A stretch of DNA of 64,000 nt from Lachnospiraceae bacterium (GTDB lineage Bacteria; Bacillota; Clostridia; Lachnospirales; Lachnospiraceae). The stretch is from contig JAFRGQ010000098.1 of the NCBI GenBank assembly GCA_017433725.1, forward strand, positions 1 to 64,000. The letters are read 5' to 3'. The notes under the pieces are model-generated. The model ran no database searches. It was given only the letters and a program-made list of their open reading frames with translations, and had not been told where the DNA came from. The translations under genes and the position numbers were made by a program. Positions 7,268 through 17,073 of the stretch are shown here, one piece after another; positions within the stretch are counted from its first letter, which is position 1; the number at the start of each line of letters is the position of its first letter.

Positions 7268-10200
7268 ATGGCAAAAATCAAAGTTCACGAACTTGCAAAA
7301 GAAGTTGGAGCGGACAGAAAAGCGGTCGTCGAATATCTGCGCGCCAAAGGATATGAGACGATTACCGCAGTTAGTCTCGTGCCTGACGGAGAAGTAGAAA
7401 ATGTTCGTTCCAGATTCGGTCCGGGTAAAACCGGAGGAGCATCAGATTTTTCGGGTGCTTTCGCTGTCAAGAAAGAAGGAGCTGCAGCAGAGGAAGGGCA
7501 GAAGAAAAAGGGCAAGGGCATTGTGCGTGTATTCCGAGCTCAGAATGCGAACGGATCTCTGCAGAAGAAACCTAAAACGGAATCCGAAACAGGTGCAGAT
7601 ATTAAGACTGAAAGCGGCAACGTGGATAAAAAAACCGAAGTTGCCGGTGCAGATTCCGCTAAAACCGATGCTGTAAAGGATACGGTACCTGTAACGGAGA
7701 CAAAGGCTCCGGCAGAGAAGGCTCCTCAGAATCAGAAGCCCCGCCAGGCAGAGGATGCTCTTAAGACGTCTGCTCCGAAGAAGGAGGAGACTGTAAAAGC
7801 AGCTGATCAGAAAGAGTCAACAAAACCGGCAGACAATCGCACTGCCGGAACAGGAAATACAGCAGGAGGACAGAAGCCCGTACAGCGCGACGGCAGCTCT
7901 CAGTCAGGCAGCCGTCCGCAGGGCGACAGACGCCAGGGAAATCGTGACGGCCAGGGCGGTGAGAGACGTCAGGGCGTTCGTGACGGTCAGGGCGGTGAAA
8001 GACGTCAGGGAAGCCGTGACGGTCAAAGCGGCGAGAGACGCCCTTATAATCGGGACGGACAAAGCGGAGAAAGACGTCCTTATAACCGCGACGGTCAGAG
8101 CGGCGACAGGCGTCAGGGAAGTCGTGATGGTCAGGGCGGTGAGAGACGTCAGGGAAGCCGCGATGGTCAGAGCGGCGAGAGACGTCCGTTTAGCCGCGAC
8201 GGTCAGAGCAGACCTGCCGGTACAAGACAAGGCAGCCGTGACAGTCAGGGTGAGAGACGTCCGTTCGGGCGTGACGGCCAGGGCAGTCAGGGCAGATCTT
8301 CGTTCGGTCAGGGCGGTCAGCGCAAGAGTTCTCCGGTACCCGCAGGGGATGGTGCACTTGCGCATAAGACGAGCCGCGATCATCGCAAGGACAACAGTAA
8401 AGAGTATGATCGCAACAGGGAAGAGAGAAGAGAGAACGGTAAGCACAGCCAGTTCGGATCACGTCCGAATCAGAGTAAGAAGCAGTTCAATCGAATCCCG
8501 AAAGCTCTCCAGCAGAACCAGCCGAAAAACGAACAGCCTAAGGTCAAGGAAGTCGTAACGGAGATTAAGATTCCTGAGAAAATAACTATCAGAGAGCTTG
8601 CAGAGGCTATGAAGATGGCACCGACCGCACTCGTAAAGGATCTCTTCATGAAAGGCCAGATGGTCACTGTGAACCATGAGGTCCCGTTCGAGAAAGCACA
8701 GGAAATTGCGATGGAATACGACATCATCGCAGAGCAGGAGGAGAAGGAAGACGTTATCGGTGCTCTTCTCGCCGAGGATGAAGAGGAAGAAAAGGATATG
8801 GTCCCGCGTCCGCCTGTTGTCTGCGTAATGGGTCATGTCGATCACGGCAAGACATCGCTTCTTGACGCAATCCGCAACACGCATGTAACGGATCGCGAGG
8901 CAGGCGGTATCACGCAGCATATCGGTGCTTACATGGTCACTGTCCACGGACAGAAGATCACATTCCTGGATACACCGGGACACGAGGCATTTACAGCAAT
9001 GCGTATGCGTGGTGCCAATTCCACGGATATCGCTGTTCTTGTTGTCGCAGCGGACGACGGCGTCATGCCGCAGACAGTGGAAGCTATTAACCACGCCAAA
9101 GCTGCTAAGGTCGACATTATTGTTGCAATCAATAAGATTGATAAGCCGGGCGCAAATATTGAGCGTGTAAAGCAGGAACTCTCCGAGTACGAACTCGTTC
9201 CGGAAGAGTGGGGCGGACAGACGATCTTCTGTCCTGTATCCGCCAAGACTCAGGAAGGTATTGAGAACCTTCTTGAAATGATTCTTCTGACAGCCGAGAT
9301 GGCTGAACTTAAGGCCAACCCGAACCGTAAGGCAAGAGGTCTTGTCCTTGAGGCGAAACTCGATAAGGGACGCGGTCCGGTGGCAACAATCCTTGTTCAG
9401 AAGGGTACGCTGAAGCAGGGTGATTTTATTGCATGCGGAAGCGCGCATGGCAAGGTAAGAGCAATGACAGACGAGAAGGGCAAACGCCTCACAAAAGCGA
9501 AACCCTCCATGCCTGTTGAGATCATCGGTCTTTCATCCGTTCCGGATGCCGGCGAAGTCCTTGTTGCCCTGAACAGCGACAAGGAGGCGAAGGCATTTGC
9601 ACAGACATTCGTCACCGAAGGAAAGAAGACACTTATCGAGGAGACGAAGACACAGATGTCACTGGATGATCTGTTCAATCAGATTCAGGAGGGCAAGCTG
9701 AAGGAACTTCCTATCGTTGTGAAGGCGGATGTTCAGGGTTCTGTCGAAGCTGTCAAGCAGTCTCTGCTTAAACTTTCGAACGATGAAGTCGTCGTCAAGG
9801 TCATCCACGGCGGCGTAGGTAATATTAACGAGTCCGACGTGTCTCTTGCAGCCGCTTCCAACGCTATCATTATCGGCTTCAATGTAAGACCGGATGCTAC
9901 GGCAAAACAGATGGCGGAGACACAGAAGGTCGACGTTCACCTTTACAATGTCATTTACGAGGCACTTGAAGATGTCGAGAGAGCCCTCAACGGAATGCGC
10001 GCCGCAGTTTACGAGGAGAAGGTTCTCGGTCATGCAGAGATTCGTCAGATCTTCAAGGCTTCCGGAGTCGGCAATATTGCGGGTGCGTACGTCAAGGATG
10101 GTATATTCCAGAGAAACTGCAGCGTTCGTGTGTTCCGCGGGGAAGAGAAGCTGTATGAAGGCTCCCTCGCATCTCTTAAGAGATTTAAGGATGATGTCAA

Positions 10201-10309
10201 AGAGGTTCGTGAAGGATATGAATGCGGCTTAGTATTCAAGGATTTCGGCGACTTTGAGATTGACGATACTGTCGAGGCATATACAATGGTCGAGGTTCCC
10301 AGAACATGA
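7268..10309 (+). CDS. infB: Translation initiation factor IF-2
   Basis: GTPase that brings initiator fMet-tRNA to the 30S subunit and promotes subunit joining. The start ATG follows AAAAGGAGATAGGA. An IF2 N-terminal domain (about 1-55) is followed by a long charged low-complexity linker (about 60-420), a second IF2_N motif near 430-490, then the GTPase domain with GHVDHGKT (Gly522), [10 protein letters not shown] and NKIDKPG, and the EF-Tu-like and C-terminal tRNA-binding domains. At 1013 residues it is long because of the linker, which holds a 12-residue Arg/Gly/Gln/Asp tandem repeat. It overlaps rbfA by 4 bp. Confidence 0.97.
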   Translation: MAKIKVHELAKEVGADRKAVVEYLRAKGYETITAVSLVPDGEVENVRSRFGPGKTGGASDFSGAFAVKKEGAAAEEGQKKKGKGIVRVFRAQNANGSLQKKPKTESETGADIKTESGNVDKKTEVAGADSAKTDAVKDTVPVTETKAPAEKAPQNQKPRQAEDALKTSAPKKEETVKAADQKESTKPADNRTAGTGNTAGGQKPVQRDGSSQSGSRPQGDRRQGNRDGQGGERRQGVRDGQGGERRQGSRDGQSGERRPYNRDGQSGERRPYNRDGQSGDRRQGSRDGQGGERRQGSRDGQSGERRPFSRDGQSRPAGTRQGSRDSQGERRPFGRDGQGSQGRSSFGQGGQRKSSPVPAGDGALAHKTSRDHRKDNSKEYDRNREERRENGKHSQFGSRPNQSKKQFNRIPKALQQNQPKNEQPKVKEVVTEIKIPEKITIRELAEAMKMAPTALVKDLFMKGQMVTVNHEVPFEKAQEIAMEYDIIAEQEEKEDVIGALLAEDEEEEKDMVPRPPVVCVMGHVDHGKTSLLDAIRNTHVTDREAGGITQHIGAYMVTVHGQKITFLDTPGHEAFTAMRMRGANSTDIAVLVVAADDGVMPQTVEAINHAKAAKVDIIVAINKIDKPGANIERVKQELSEYELVPEEWGGQTIFCPVSAKTQEGIENLLEMILLTAEMAELKANPNRKARGLVLEAKLDKGRGPVATILVQKGTLKQGDFIACGSAHGKVRAMTDEKGKRLTKAKPSMPVEIIGLSSVPDAGEVLVALNSDKEAKAFAQTFVTEGKKTLIEETKTQMSLDDLFNQIQEGKLKELPIVVKADVQGSVEAVKQSLLKLSNDEVVVKVIHGGVGNINESDVSLAAASNAIIIGFNVRPDATAKQMAETQKVDVHLYNVIYEALEDVERALNGMRAAVYEEKVLGHAEIRQIFKASGVGNIAGAYVKDGIFQRNCSVRVFRGEEKLYEGSLASLKRFKDDVKEVREGYECGLVFKDFGDFEIDDTVEAYTMVEVPRT
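7927..8178 (+). repeat. In-frame 36-bp tandem repeat within infB
   Basis: About seven full 12-residue units of the type [12 protein letters not shown] or [12 protein letters not shown], followed to about 8300 by degenerate units. The units alternate between QGS/QGN and PYN/PFS variants. The tract encodes a basic, disordered linker and is a likely site of length polymorphism. Confidence 0.85.
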
Positions 10310-10707
10310 GAAAAAACAGTATGAAAAATCTCCGGGTGAATGAGGAAGTTCAACATGAGCTTTCCTCGATCATTCGGGAACTAAAAGATCCCAGAATCGC
10401 GATGATGACGACTGTTACGGAAGTCAATGTCGCGACAGATCTCAAGACCTGCAAGGCATATATTAGCGTATTGGGAGATGAGCAGTCCAAAAAGGATACA
10501 ATGGAAGGACTCAGGAGCGCTGCCGGGTTCATTCGCCGGGAGCTCGCTCACTCGCTCAATATGCGAAATACGCCGGAGATCACGTTCAAGCTGGATACTT
10601 CAATCGAGCGCGGCGTGGAGATGTCACATCTGATTGATGAAGTCATGCAGAAGGACAGGCAATCCGAGATCCGGAGCGAAGAAGATGATTATGCTGACGA
10701 GAATTGA
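10306..10707 (+). CDS. rbfA: 30S ribosome-binding factor RbfA
   Basis: Cold-shock-associated 30S maturation factor that binds near the 5' end of 16S rRNA. It is a single KH-like domain protein. The opening [19 protein letters not shown], the central KDPRI and the strand segment [10 protein letters not shown] match the family, and length 133 is normal. Its ATG overlaps the infB stop (ATGA), so translation is probably coupled. A second ATG at 10321 is possible but has no better ribosome binding site. The nrnA frame begins inside its 3' end. Confidence 0.92.
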   Translation: MRKNSMKNLRVNEEVQHELSSIIRELKDPRIAMMTTVTEVNVATDLKTCKAYISVLGDEQSKKDTMEGLRSAAGFIRRELAHSLNMRNTPEITFKLDTSIERGVEMSHLIDEVMQKDRQSEIRSEEDDYADEN

Positions 10708-11644
10708 TGAATTTTTTACGAAAGAGATTCATACATGTGCGATAGCCGGACATATAAATCCGGACGGTGACTGTGTGGGTTCCACCGCTGCGCTGTACCT
10801 TTACATCCGAAAGAACTTTCCGTGGATCGATGTGAAGCTTTATCTTGAGCAACCGAAAGATGAGCTGATGTTCCTTCCGGGTCTATGTGATGCTATCTTT
10901 GAGAGACCGAATCCCGAAAAAAAGGACATATTTGTCACCTGCGATGTCAGTGCGATTGATCGCATCGGTCAGGCGGAAGAGCTTTTTGGTCTGGCGGACC
11001 ACACGCTGTGCATAGACCATCACGTGAGCAATCCACATTTCGCGGAGAAAAATCTGGTTGACCCGGAAGCAAGCTCCTGTGCGGAGGTCCTTTATTATCT
11101 GATGGACGAAGAAAAAATCGATTCGAAGATTGCCGAAGCGCTCTATACCGGCATCATTCATGATTCCGGTGTTTTCCAGTATCAGAACACGCGTCCGGAA
11201 ACACTTGAGGCAGCGGCGTCTCTGCTCAGAAAAGGCGTTCCTTTCAATGAGATTATCGATGACTCCTTTAATAAGCGGACATATCTGCAGAACAGAATAC
11301 TCGGATATGTACTCTGCGGGAGCAGGTTGTATGCGGACGGCAAAATTGTTGCCGGAAGTGTAACAAACAGTGAAATGGATCGTTTCGGTGCGACGAAAAA
11401 AGATCTTGATATTATTGTATCCCAATTGAGATTGACAAAGGGCGTTGAGGCGGCTGTTTTCGTATATCAGACCGGGACGGAAGAGTTCAAAGTTTCTCTT
11501 CGCAGCAACAGCTATCTTGATGTGGCTGCGGTCGCAGCCTGTTTCGGAGGCGGCGGCCATGTCCGCGCAGCCGGCTGCACAATAAAAGGGGATGTGGATT
11601 CTGTCGAGAAAGCGATCGTGGAAGCTGTCCGAGCAGGTCTTTAA
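10685..11644 (+). CDS. nrnA: DHH/DHHA1 phosphoesterase (NrnA-type nanoRNase)
   Basis: Bifunctional oligoribonuclease/pAp phosphatase family protein that degrades very short RNAs and 3'-phosphoadenosine-5'-phosphate, or a related c-di-NMP phosphodiesterase. The ATG at 10685 is 8 nt after GGAG (10673-10676), giving 319 residues and a 23-bp overlap with rbfA. The DHH domain shows IAGHINPDGDCVGS, CDVSAIDRIG and the signature CIDHHVSN. The C-terminal DHHA1 domain ends in CFGGGGHVRAAGC, the nucleotide-binding GGGH loop. The position between rbfA and truB is the standard Firmicutes one. Confidence 0.9.
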   Translation: MIMLTRIDEFFTKEIHTCAIAGHINPDGDCVGSTAALYLYIRKNFPWIDVKLYLEQPKDELMFLPGLCDAIFERPNPEKKDIFVTCDVSAIDRIGQAEELFGLADHTLCIDHHVSNPHFAEKNLVDPEASSCAEVLYYLMDEEKIDSKIAEALYTGIIHDSGVFQYQNTRPETLEAAASLLRKGVPFNEIIDDSFNKRTYLQNRILGYVLCGSRLYADGKIVAGSVTNSEMDRFGATKKDLDIIVSQLRLTKGVEAAVFVYQTGTEEFKVSLRSNSYLDVAAVAACFGGGGHVRAAGCTIKGDVDSVEKAIVEAVRAGL

Positions 11645-11671
11645 TAATATGTCAATGCAGGCTGTCATGTG

Positions 11672-11738
11672 ATGGGGCCGTCGCATTATGTCGCAATATT
11701 ACCTAATAAAGGATGAGTTGACGGATGTGACAGCCCCC
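11672..11738. repeat. Palindromic element with GGGGYTGTCRCA ends (copy 1)
   Basis: GGGGCCGTCGCAT at the left faces GATGTGACAGCCCC at the right as an inverted repeat (13 bp, 2 differences) around an AT-rich centre, in the nrnA-truB gap. The ends match those of the elements at 16856 and 61568. Confidence 0.6.
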
Positions 11739-11785
11739 TTATATGGCAGCTTTTTACTGCCCGGCGAAATAATCGGAGATATAGA

Positions 11786-12700
11786 ATGATTAATGGTGTT
11801 GTAGTAGTTCGAAAAGAAAAGGGAATGACCTCATTTGATGTCGTAGCCAGACTGAGGCGTCTTTTCGGGCAGAAAAAAATCGGGCATACAGGTACTCTTG
11901 ATCCGGATGCCGAAGGCGTGCTTGTCGTATGTGTAGGCAGGGCGACAAAGCTTGTGGATGATCTGAGCGACGGAACAAAGACCTATGAGGCGGAGCTTCT
12001 GCTTGGTCGGATCACGGATACACAGGATACATCCGGAAAAATATTGGAAGAGCATGAAGTGCGTGTTACGCGGGACGAAGTGCGGAAGACTATTCTTTCA
12101 TTTGAAGGAAAACAGCTGCAGATGCCGCCGATGTACTCTGCCATCAAGATCGGGGGCAAAAAACTTGTAGATCTGGCACGAAAAGGAAAAGTAGTGGACA
12201 GAACGCCGCGTGAGGTCGAGTTCAGTGATTTTGTGATACTGGAAAACGATCCTCCGCGCATACGCTTTCGGGTGACCTGCTCGAAGGGCGCGTATATACG
12301 GACACTCTGTGAAGATATTGGTCGTAAACTCGGGTGCGGAGGATGCATGGCAGCATTGCTTCGAACGAGAGTCAGACAGTTCGATCTTTCCGAAGCGCAT
12401 ACTCTGGATGAAATAAGGGAAATCATGAACAAAGAGGATGCAGAAGGAAGAGACGAGTACAGCTTTGTATACCCTGTTCAGGACTTCTTTCCGGGAAGAC
12501 CGGATATTACTGTCACACCGGGCATCGATAAGGCTGTATATAACGGCAACAGGTTCTATCTGAAGAAAGGAAGAGTAGCCGGCATACCCGAAGAAGACTG
12601 TGAGGTGCGTGTGTACGCATCGTCCGGAGAATTCATCGGCATTTATAAAAAACGGGGAGAGGAGTATTCTCTGGTCAGGATGTTTTACAGTCCTTCCTGA
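11786..12700 (+). CDS. truB: tRNA pseudouridine-55 synthase TruB
   Basis: Isomerises U55 in the T-loop of tRNAs. The motif GHTGTLDPDAEGVL contains the catalytic Asp39. KTYEAELLLGRITDTQDTSG and CSKGAYIRTLCEDIG are further family motifs, and a PUA-like C-terminal domain follows (about 235-304). Length 304 is typical. The ribosome binding site is CGGAGATATAGA. There is a 141-bp gap from nrnA holding a palindromic repeat; ribF follows after 9 bp, in the conserved truB-ribF order. Confidence 0.95.
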   Translation: MINGVVVVRKEKGMTSFDVVARLRRLFGQKKIGHTGTLDPDAEGVLVVCVGRATKLVDDLSDGTKTYEAELLLGRITDTQDTSGKILEEHEVRVTRDEVRKTILSFEGKQLQMPPMYSAIKIGGKKLVDLARKGKVVDRTPREVEFSDFVILENDPPRIRFRVTCSKGAYIRTLCEDIGRKLGCGGCMAALLRTRVRQFDLSEAHTLDEIREIMNKEDAEGRDEYSFVYPVQDFFPGRPDITVTPGIDKAVYNGNRFYLKKGRVAGIPEEDCEVRVYASSGEFIGIYKKRGEEYSLVRMFYSPS

Positions 12701-12709
12701 GACACGGAT

Positions 12710-13636
12710 ATGTACATAATTAAGGATTCATTTGACTTTACAGTTGACCACAGTACTGTGATCACGCTCGGAAAGTTTGACGGAGTGCACAGAGGACATC
12801 AGGCTTTGATCGAAAGGGTCAAAGCGTACGCTGCATCTCATAAGAGCCTTGGAAGGTCTCCGAAAACAGTGGTTTTCACTTTTATGATCAACCACTATAC
12901 ACTGCTCACTGTCGAAGAGCGAAGAGATATCATCGGGAAAATGGATATCGACATACTTGTCGAGTGTCCGTTCGTGCCGCTGATTATTACAATGGAAGCG
13001 GAAGACTTTGTCAGAAAAATCCTGGTGGAGCAGATGCATGTCTGCCACCTTGTAGTGGGAGAAGATTTCCGTTTCGGATATGGCCGACGCGGAGATGTTG
13101 ACTTGCTGAGAGATTTGGGACTGAAGTATGACTTTACGGTCGAGGTCGTGAAGAAGGTTTCGGATGAGGAAGGAAGGATTTCCAGTTCAAGAATACGCGA
13201 ATCCCTGAAAAAAGGTGATATGGAGACCGTTAACAGACTTCTTGGATATGCCTTTTTTGTCGAAGGTTCTGTTATTCACGGCAGGAGAATCGGAAGGGCG
13301 ATCGGTTTCCCGACTACGAATCTGATTCCGGACGGTTCTAAGCTGCTTCCGCCTAACGGCGTTTATTTTGTTCGAACCCGGATCGGAGAAAGAGATTATA
13401 ACGGCGTAACGAATATAGGAACCAAACCCACGGTCGACGGGCACTTTCTCGGAGTGGAGACGTATCTTTACGACTGCGAAGACGGAACGGATCTCTATGG
13501 AGAAAAACAGCGGGTCGAGCTTCTTCATTTCTCACGTCCGGAAAGGAAGTTCTCAAATATTGATGAGCTGAAAGCCCAGATTGCCATGGACCGGGTAAGC
13601 GGATCCGAGTATTTCGACAGCCTTATTAGCGATTGA
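12710..13636 (+). CDS. ribF: Bifunctional riboflavin kinase / FAD synthetase
   Basis: Makes FMN from riboflavin and then FAD from FMN. The N-terminal adenylyltransferase domain (about 15-180) has TLGKFDGVHRGHQALI and the SSSRIRE motif (ISSSRIRESLKKGDM). The C-terminal riboflavin kinase domain (about 185-305) shows GRAIGFPTTNLIPDG and GVTNIGTKPTVDG. Length 308 is normal. It is the last gene of the rimP-ribF operon; a strong separate promoter for rpsO follows at 13659. Confidence 0.95.
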   Translation: MYIIKDSFDFTVDHSTVITLGKFDGVHRGHQALIERVKAYAASHKSLGRSPKTVVFTFMINHYTLLTVEERRDIIGKMDIDILVECPFVPLIITMEAEDFVRKILVEQMHVCHLVVGEDFRFGYGRRGDVDLLRDLGLKYDFTVEVVKKVSDEEGRISSSRIRESLKKGDMETVNRLLGYAFFVEGSVIHGRRIGRAIGFPTTNLIPDGSKLLPPNGVYFVRTRIGERDYNGVTNIGTKPTVDGHFLGVETYLYDCEDGTDLYGEKQRVELLHFSRPERKFSNIDELKAQIAMDRVSGSEYFDSLISD

Positions 13637-13658
13637 CTAAAACATAGCAAAACATGGC

Positions 13659-13688
13659 TTGACTAGCTAAAATACATCATGCTATACT
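13659..13688 (+). promoter_or_regulatory. Promoter of rpsO
   Basis: TTGACT (13659-13664), 18-bp spacer, TATACT (13683-13688). The predicted leader of about 105 nt starts with an 8-bp hairpin (TTGCGGAG / CTCCGCAA, 13697-13713). In several bacteria S15 represses its own translation through leader structures; that role is inferred here, not seen. Confidence 0.65.
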
Positions 13689-13800
13689 AAGTCACGTTGC
13701 GGAGACTCCGCAAACTGCTGATCACCCTCATCCGGTGTCTGGAATCTCCAACCTTCACTTGATGAGAGGCAAGAATAAATAATACCAGGAGGAAAGAAAA

Positions 13801-14067
13801 ATGATTACAAAAGAGCAGAAGCAGTCTATCATCGCAGAGTATGGTCGCTCTGAAGGCGACACAGGTTCACCGGAAGTTCAGGTAGCCCTTCTTACAGCCA
13901 ACATCAGATCCCTCACAGAGCATATGAAGAGAAATCCCAAAGATTTCCATTCCAACAGAGGTCTTCTGAAGATGGTCGGTGCAAGAAGAAGCCTTCTTGC
14001 TTACCTCAAGAAGAAAGACATCAACCGTTATCGTACTCTTATTGAGAGACTTGGTCTGAGAAAGTAA
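13801..14067 (+). CDS. rpsO: 30S ribosomal protein S15
   Basis: Primary 16S rRNA-binding protein of the platform. 88 residues, the usual size, with the signature [17 protein letters not shown] and the basic segment [21 protein letters not shown] strong AGGAGG precedes the ATG. It has its own promoter at 13659 and a terminator directly after it at 14080, followed by pnp, an arrangement shared with many bacteria. Confidence 0.97.
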   Translation: MITKEQKQSIIAEYGRSEGDTGSPEVQVALLTANIRSLTEHMKRNPKDFHSNRGLLKMVGARRSLLAYLKKKDINRYRTLIERLGLRK

Positions 14068-14079
14068 TGCATTATACGG

Positions 14080-14104
14080 GGGCAGGGTATCCTGCCCTTG
14101 TTTT
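14080..14104 (+). terminator. Terminator between rpsO and pnp
   Basis: Stem GGGCAGG / CCTGCCC with a GTAT loop followed by TTGTTTT. It separates rpsO from pnp. Read-through probably supplies part of pnp expression. Confidence 0.75.
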
Positions 14105-14169
14105 ACGTATCAAGCGTTGTTTCTTTGACTATTTTTATTTTATTAGGCCATACGGCCAGAAGGAGAAGA

Positions 14170-16308
14170 ATGGGAGAATTTAAAAGCTATTCAATGGAAC
14201 TCGGCGGCAGAACACTTACTATCGACATCGGTCGCGTAGGCAAGCAGGCTAACGGCTGCTGCTTCATGCACTATGGCGATACGGTAGTCCTCTCAACAGC
14301 AACAGCCTCAAAGGCACCGAGAGAAGGGATCGATTTCTTCCCGCTCTCAGTTGAATTCGAAGAGAAAATGTATGCTGTAGGCAAGATCCCGGGCGGATTT
14401 AATAAGCGCGAAGGCAAGGCAAGCACACATGCAGTCCTGACAAGCCGCGTAATCGACCGTCCGATGCGTCCTCTGTTCCCGAAGGACTACAGAAATGACG
14501 TCACGCTGAATAACCTCGTTATGTCCGTAGATCCGGAATGTGATCCGGAAGTTGTTGCTATGCTCGGTTCCGCACTCGCGACCAGCATCTCCGATATTCC
14601 GTTCGACGGTCCGTGCGCTATGACACAGCTCGGCCTTATTGACGGCGAATTCGTCATCAATCCGGGTTACGAGCTGAAGCAGAAATCAGACCTTGCTCTG
14701 ACGGTTGCTTCTACCAGAGAGAAAGTCATTATGATCGAAGCCGGTGCAAATGAGATTTCCGATGAGAAAATGATCGAAGCTATCTACAAATGCGACGAAA
14801 TCAACAGAGAAATCATCAAGTTCTTCGATACGATCATAGCAGAGGTAGGTAAAGAAAAACATGAGTATGTTCACTATGAGATTCCGCAGGAACTCAATGA
14901 TGCGCTCTATGAGATCTGCCCGCCGTCAGAGATGGAGAAAGTTGTATTTACCGATGATAAGATGACGAGAGAAGCCAATGTGGCTGAGGTCCGCGCTGCA
15001 TTTGAAGAGAAATACGGTGATAATGAAGAGTGGATGGCTCTCATCGGCGACGCTCTTTATCAGTATGAGAAGAAAACTGTCAGAAAAATGATCCTTGTCG
15101 ATCACAAGCGTCCTGACGGCCGTGAAATTAAACAGATCCGCCCGCTTGCAGCGGAAGTAGATCTGATTCCGAGAGCACATGGCTCAGCTATGTTCACACG
15201 CGGACAGACTCAGATCTGCGATGTCGTCACACTTGCTCCGCTTTCCGATGCACAGCGCATCGAGGGACTTGATCCGTACATCACGGAAGCAAGATATATG
15301 CATCAGTACAACTTCCCGTCATACTCGGTAGGCGAGACAAAGCCGTCCAGAGGACCGGGACGCCGCGAGATCGGTCATGGCGCGCTCGCTGAGAAAGCCC
15401 TCATACCGGTACTTCCGTCCAGAGAGGAGTTCCCGTACGCGATCCGTGCCGTATCGGAGACATTCGAGTCCAACGGCTCCACATCACAGGCTTCTATCTG
15501 CGCTTCTTCCATGGCGCTGATGGCAGCGGGTGTCCCGATCAAGAAGGCTGTAGCCGGTATCTCCTGCGGTCTCGTGACAGGTGAGACTGATGATGACTAT
15601 ATTGTTCTGACAGATATTCAGGGACTTGAAGATTTCTTCGGCGATATGGATTTCAAGGTAGCCGGAACACATGACGGAATCACAGCTATCCAGATGGATA
15701 TTAAGATCCACGGACTTACACGTAAGATCGTAGAGGAAGCTATCCGGAATACGCATGAGGCACGTGAGTACATTCTGAAAAATGTCATGGAGCCGTGCAT
15801 TGCCGCTCCGCGCGCTTCTGTCTCAAAGTGGGCGCCGAAGATCGTCCAGATCAAGATCGATCCGGATAAGATCGGTGATGTTGTCGGCCAGAAGGGTAAG
15901 AACATCAACGCGATCATCGCTGCATACGATGTTACGATCGACATCGAGGATGACGGCTCTGTCTCCATCTGCGGTCAGGATATGGATAAGATGGATCAGG
16001 CGATCGAGACGATCCGTATCATCACGACAGAGTTCGAGAAAGGTATGATTCTTACGGGAAAGGTCGTCTCCATCAAAGAATTCGGCGCATTCCTTGAGTT
16101 CGCACCGGGTAAGGAAGCGATGGTGCATATCTCCAAGATCGCCAATACACGCATCAACAAGGTAGAGGACGTTCTTCAGATCGGCGATGTTGTCAGAGCT
16201 ATATGTCTCGGCAAGGATAAGATGGGACGCATCAGCTTCTCGATCAAGGACTGTCCGAAGGATCCCATGGATGTGGGACGCGTCGTAGCAGCCGCAGATC
16301 CGGAATAA
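14170..16308 (+). CDS. pnp: Polyribonucleotide nucleotidyltransferase (PNPase)
   Basis: Phosphorolytic 3'-5' exoribonuclease of mRNA decay. I start it at the ATG at 14170, behind AGAAGGAGAAGA, giving 712 residues. The frame is open back to a TTG at 14098, but that would add a spurious 24 residues and begin within the terminator tail. Two RNase PH domains (about 10-225 and 300-530) flank an alpha-helical linker; the second has SRGPGRREIGHG. KH (DVVGQKGKNINAII) and S1 (GKVVSIKEFGAFLEF) domains complete the protein. dut follows after 4 bp. Confidence 0.96.
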   Translation: MGEFKSYSMELGGRTLTIDIGRVGKQANGCCFMHYGDTVVLSTATASKAPREGIDFFPLSVEFEEKMYAVGKIPGGFNKREGKASTHAVLTSRVIDRPMRPLFPKDYRNDVTLNNLVMSVDPECDPEVVAMLGSALATSISDIPFDGPCAMTQLGLIDGEFVINPGYELKQKSDLALTVASTREKVIMIEAGANEISDEKMIEAIYKCDEINREIIKFFDTIIAEVGKEKHEYVHYEIPQELNDALYEICPPSEMEKVVFTDDKMTREANVAEVRAAFEEKYGDNEEWMALIGDALYQYEKKTVRKMILVDHKRPDGREIKQIRPLAAEVDLIPRAHGSAMFTRGQTQICDVVTLAPLSDAQRIEGLDPYITEARYMHQYNFPSYSVGETKPSRGPGRREIGHGALAEKALIPVLPSREEFPYAIRAVSETFESNGSTSQASICASSMALMAAGVPIKKAVAGISCGLVTGETDDDYIVLTDIQGLEDFFGDMDFKVAGTHDGITAIQMDIKIHGLTRKIVEEAIRNTHEAREYILKNVMEPCIAAPRASVSKWAPKIVQIKIDPDKIGDVVGQKGKNINAIIAAYDVTIDIEDDGSVSICGQDMDKMDQAIETIRIITTEFEKGMILTGKVVSIKEFGAFLEFAPGKEAMVHISKIANTRINKVEDVLQIGDVVRAICLGKDKMGRISFSIKDCPKDPMDVGRVVAAADPE

Positions 16309-16312
16309 TGCG

Positions 16313-16822
16313 ATGAACATTGCAGGAAAATTTGAAAAAGTAAGTCCTTCCCGGTTCCGTTTGGACTGGGCGGACACATTTGCGGGAGTATCCGAAGAGC
16401 GGATCGCGAAGATATATGAGGAAATCAGGATGCCGGGAAGAGCAACGGTCGGTTCTGCCGGTTATGATTTTTTTTCACCTCTCGACTTTGTCCTTGCGCC
16501 CGGTCAGACCATAAAGATCCCGACCGGGATCCGAGCCAGGATAGAAGACGGTTGGGTGCTCATGATCTTTCCGAGAAGCGGACTGGGATTCAAGTACCGT
16601 ATTCAGCTCAATAATACGGTCGGAGTAATCGACAGCGATTACTACGGTTCCGACAACGAGGGGCATATATTTATTAAGATTACGAACGACTCCAATGAGG
16701 AAAAGACGCTTTCTCTGAAAAAGGGAGACGGATTTGCTCAGGGTGTGTTTCTTCCGTACGGCATTACTTCGGACGATGAGACAGCAGCTGTGCGGAACGG
16801 AGGGTTCGGTAGTACGGGTTAA
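16313..16822 (+). CDS. dut: dUTP diphosphatase
   Basis: Hydrolyses dUTP to dUMP and pyrophosphate, keeping uracil out of DNA and feeding dTMP synthesis. Trimeric dUTPase motifs are visible in order: GSAGYDFF (motif 1), FPRSGLGFK (motif 2), GVIDSDYYG (motif 3, with Asp and Tyr for uracil discrimination), a KKGDGFAQGVF segment (motif 4) and RNGGFGSTG at the C-terminus (motif 5). 169 residues, slightly long because of an N-terminal extension of about 45 residues. It starts 4 bp after pnp and is probably co-transcribed with it. Confidence 0.93.
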   Translation: MNIAGKFEKVSPSRFRLDWADTFAGVSEERIAKIYEEIRMPGRATVGSAGYDFFSPLDFVLAPGQTIKIPTGIRARIEDGWVLMIFPRSGLGFKYRIQLNNTVGVIDSDYYGSDNEGHIFIKITNDSNEEKTLSLKKGDGFAQGVFLPYGITSDDETAAVRNGGFGSTG

Positions 16823-16855
16823 CTGCATTTTCCCGAATCGATGAAAAAATAGAAA

Positions 16856-16958
16856 AACGGGGTTGTCGCAAAGGCACAAAACCGCTATGTAAAGCAGAAG
16901 TCATGTGCAGATTTCTGCTTTGCATAGCGGTGATATTGCCTGTCGCGACAGCCCCGTT
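16856..16958. repeat. Palindromic element with GGGGYTGTCRCA ends (copy 2)
   Basis: A 103-bp near-perfect palindrome. The outer arms ACGGGGTTGTCGC / GCGACAGCCCCGT and inner arms ACCGCTATGTAAAGCAGAA / TTCTGCTTTGCATAGCGGT pair around a short centre. It lies between the convergent dut and DUF1292 genes, so it could end transcription from both sides or be a small non-autonomous mobile element. Confidence 0.75.
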
Positions 16959-16995
16959 CCTGCGTTTTTGCTTCTAAGCGCATGCTTTAACGGCG

Positions 16996-17068
16996 GATCG
17001 CAGACATGTGCAGTGGAAGGCGCTTATGCGCCGCACATGCCGTATCAAGAACGCCAAGGCGTTCTTGA
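16996..17068. repeat. Multi-hairpin structured repeat (copy A)
   Basis: Consecutive pairings: outer CATGTGC / GCACATG enclosing GGCGC / GCGCC, then TCAAGAACGCC / GGCGTTCTTGA. It aligns along about 70 bp with 53355-53423, with matched changes in both arms of the stems. It lies directly 3' of the DUF1292 gene. Confidence 0.65.
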
Positions 17069-17073
17069 ACTGA

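Noticed and set aside
14098..14169. Upstream extension of pnp to a TTG at 14098
   Set aside because: The TTG overlaps the rpsO terminator tail, and the conserved PNPase N-terminus begins at the ATG at 14170 behind a good ribosome binding site.
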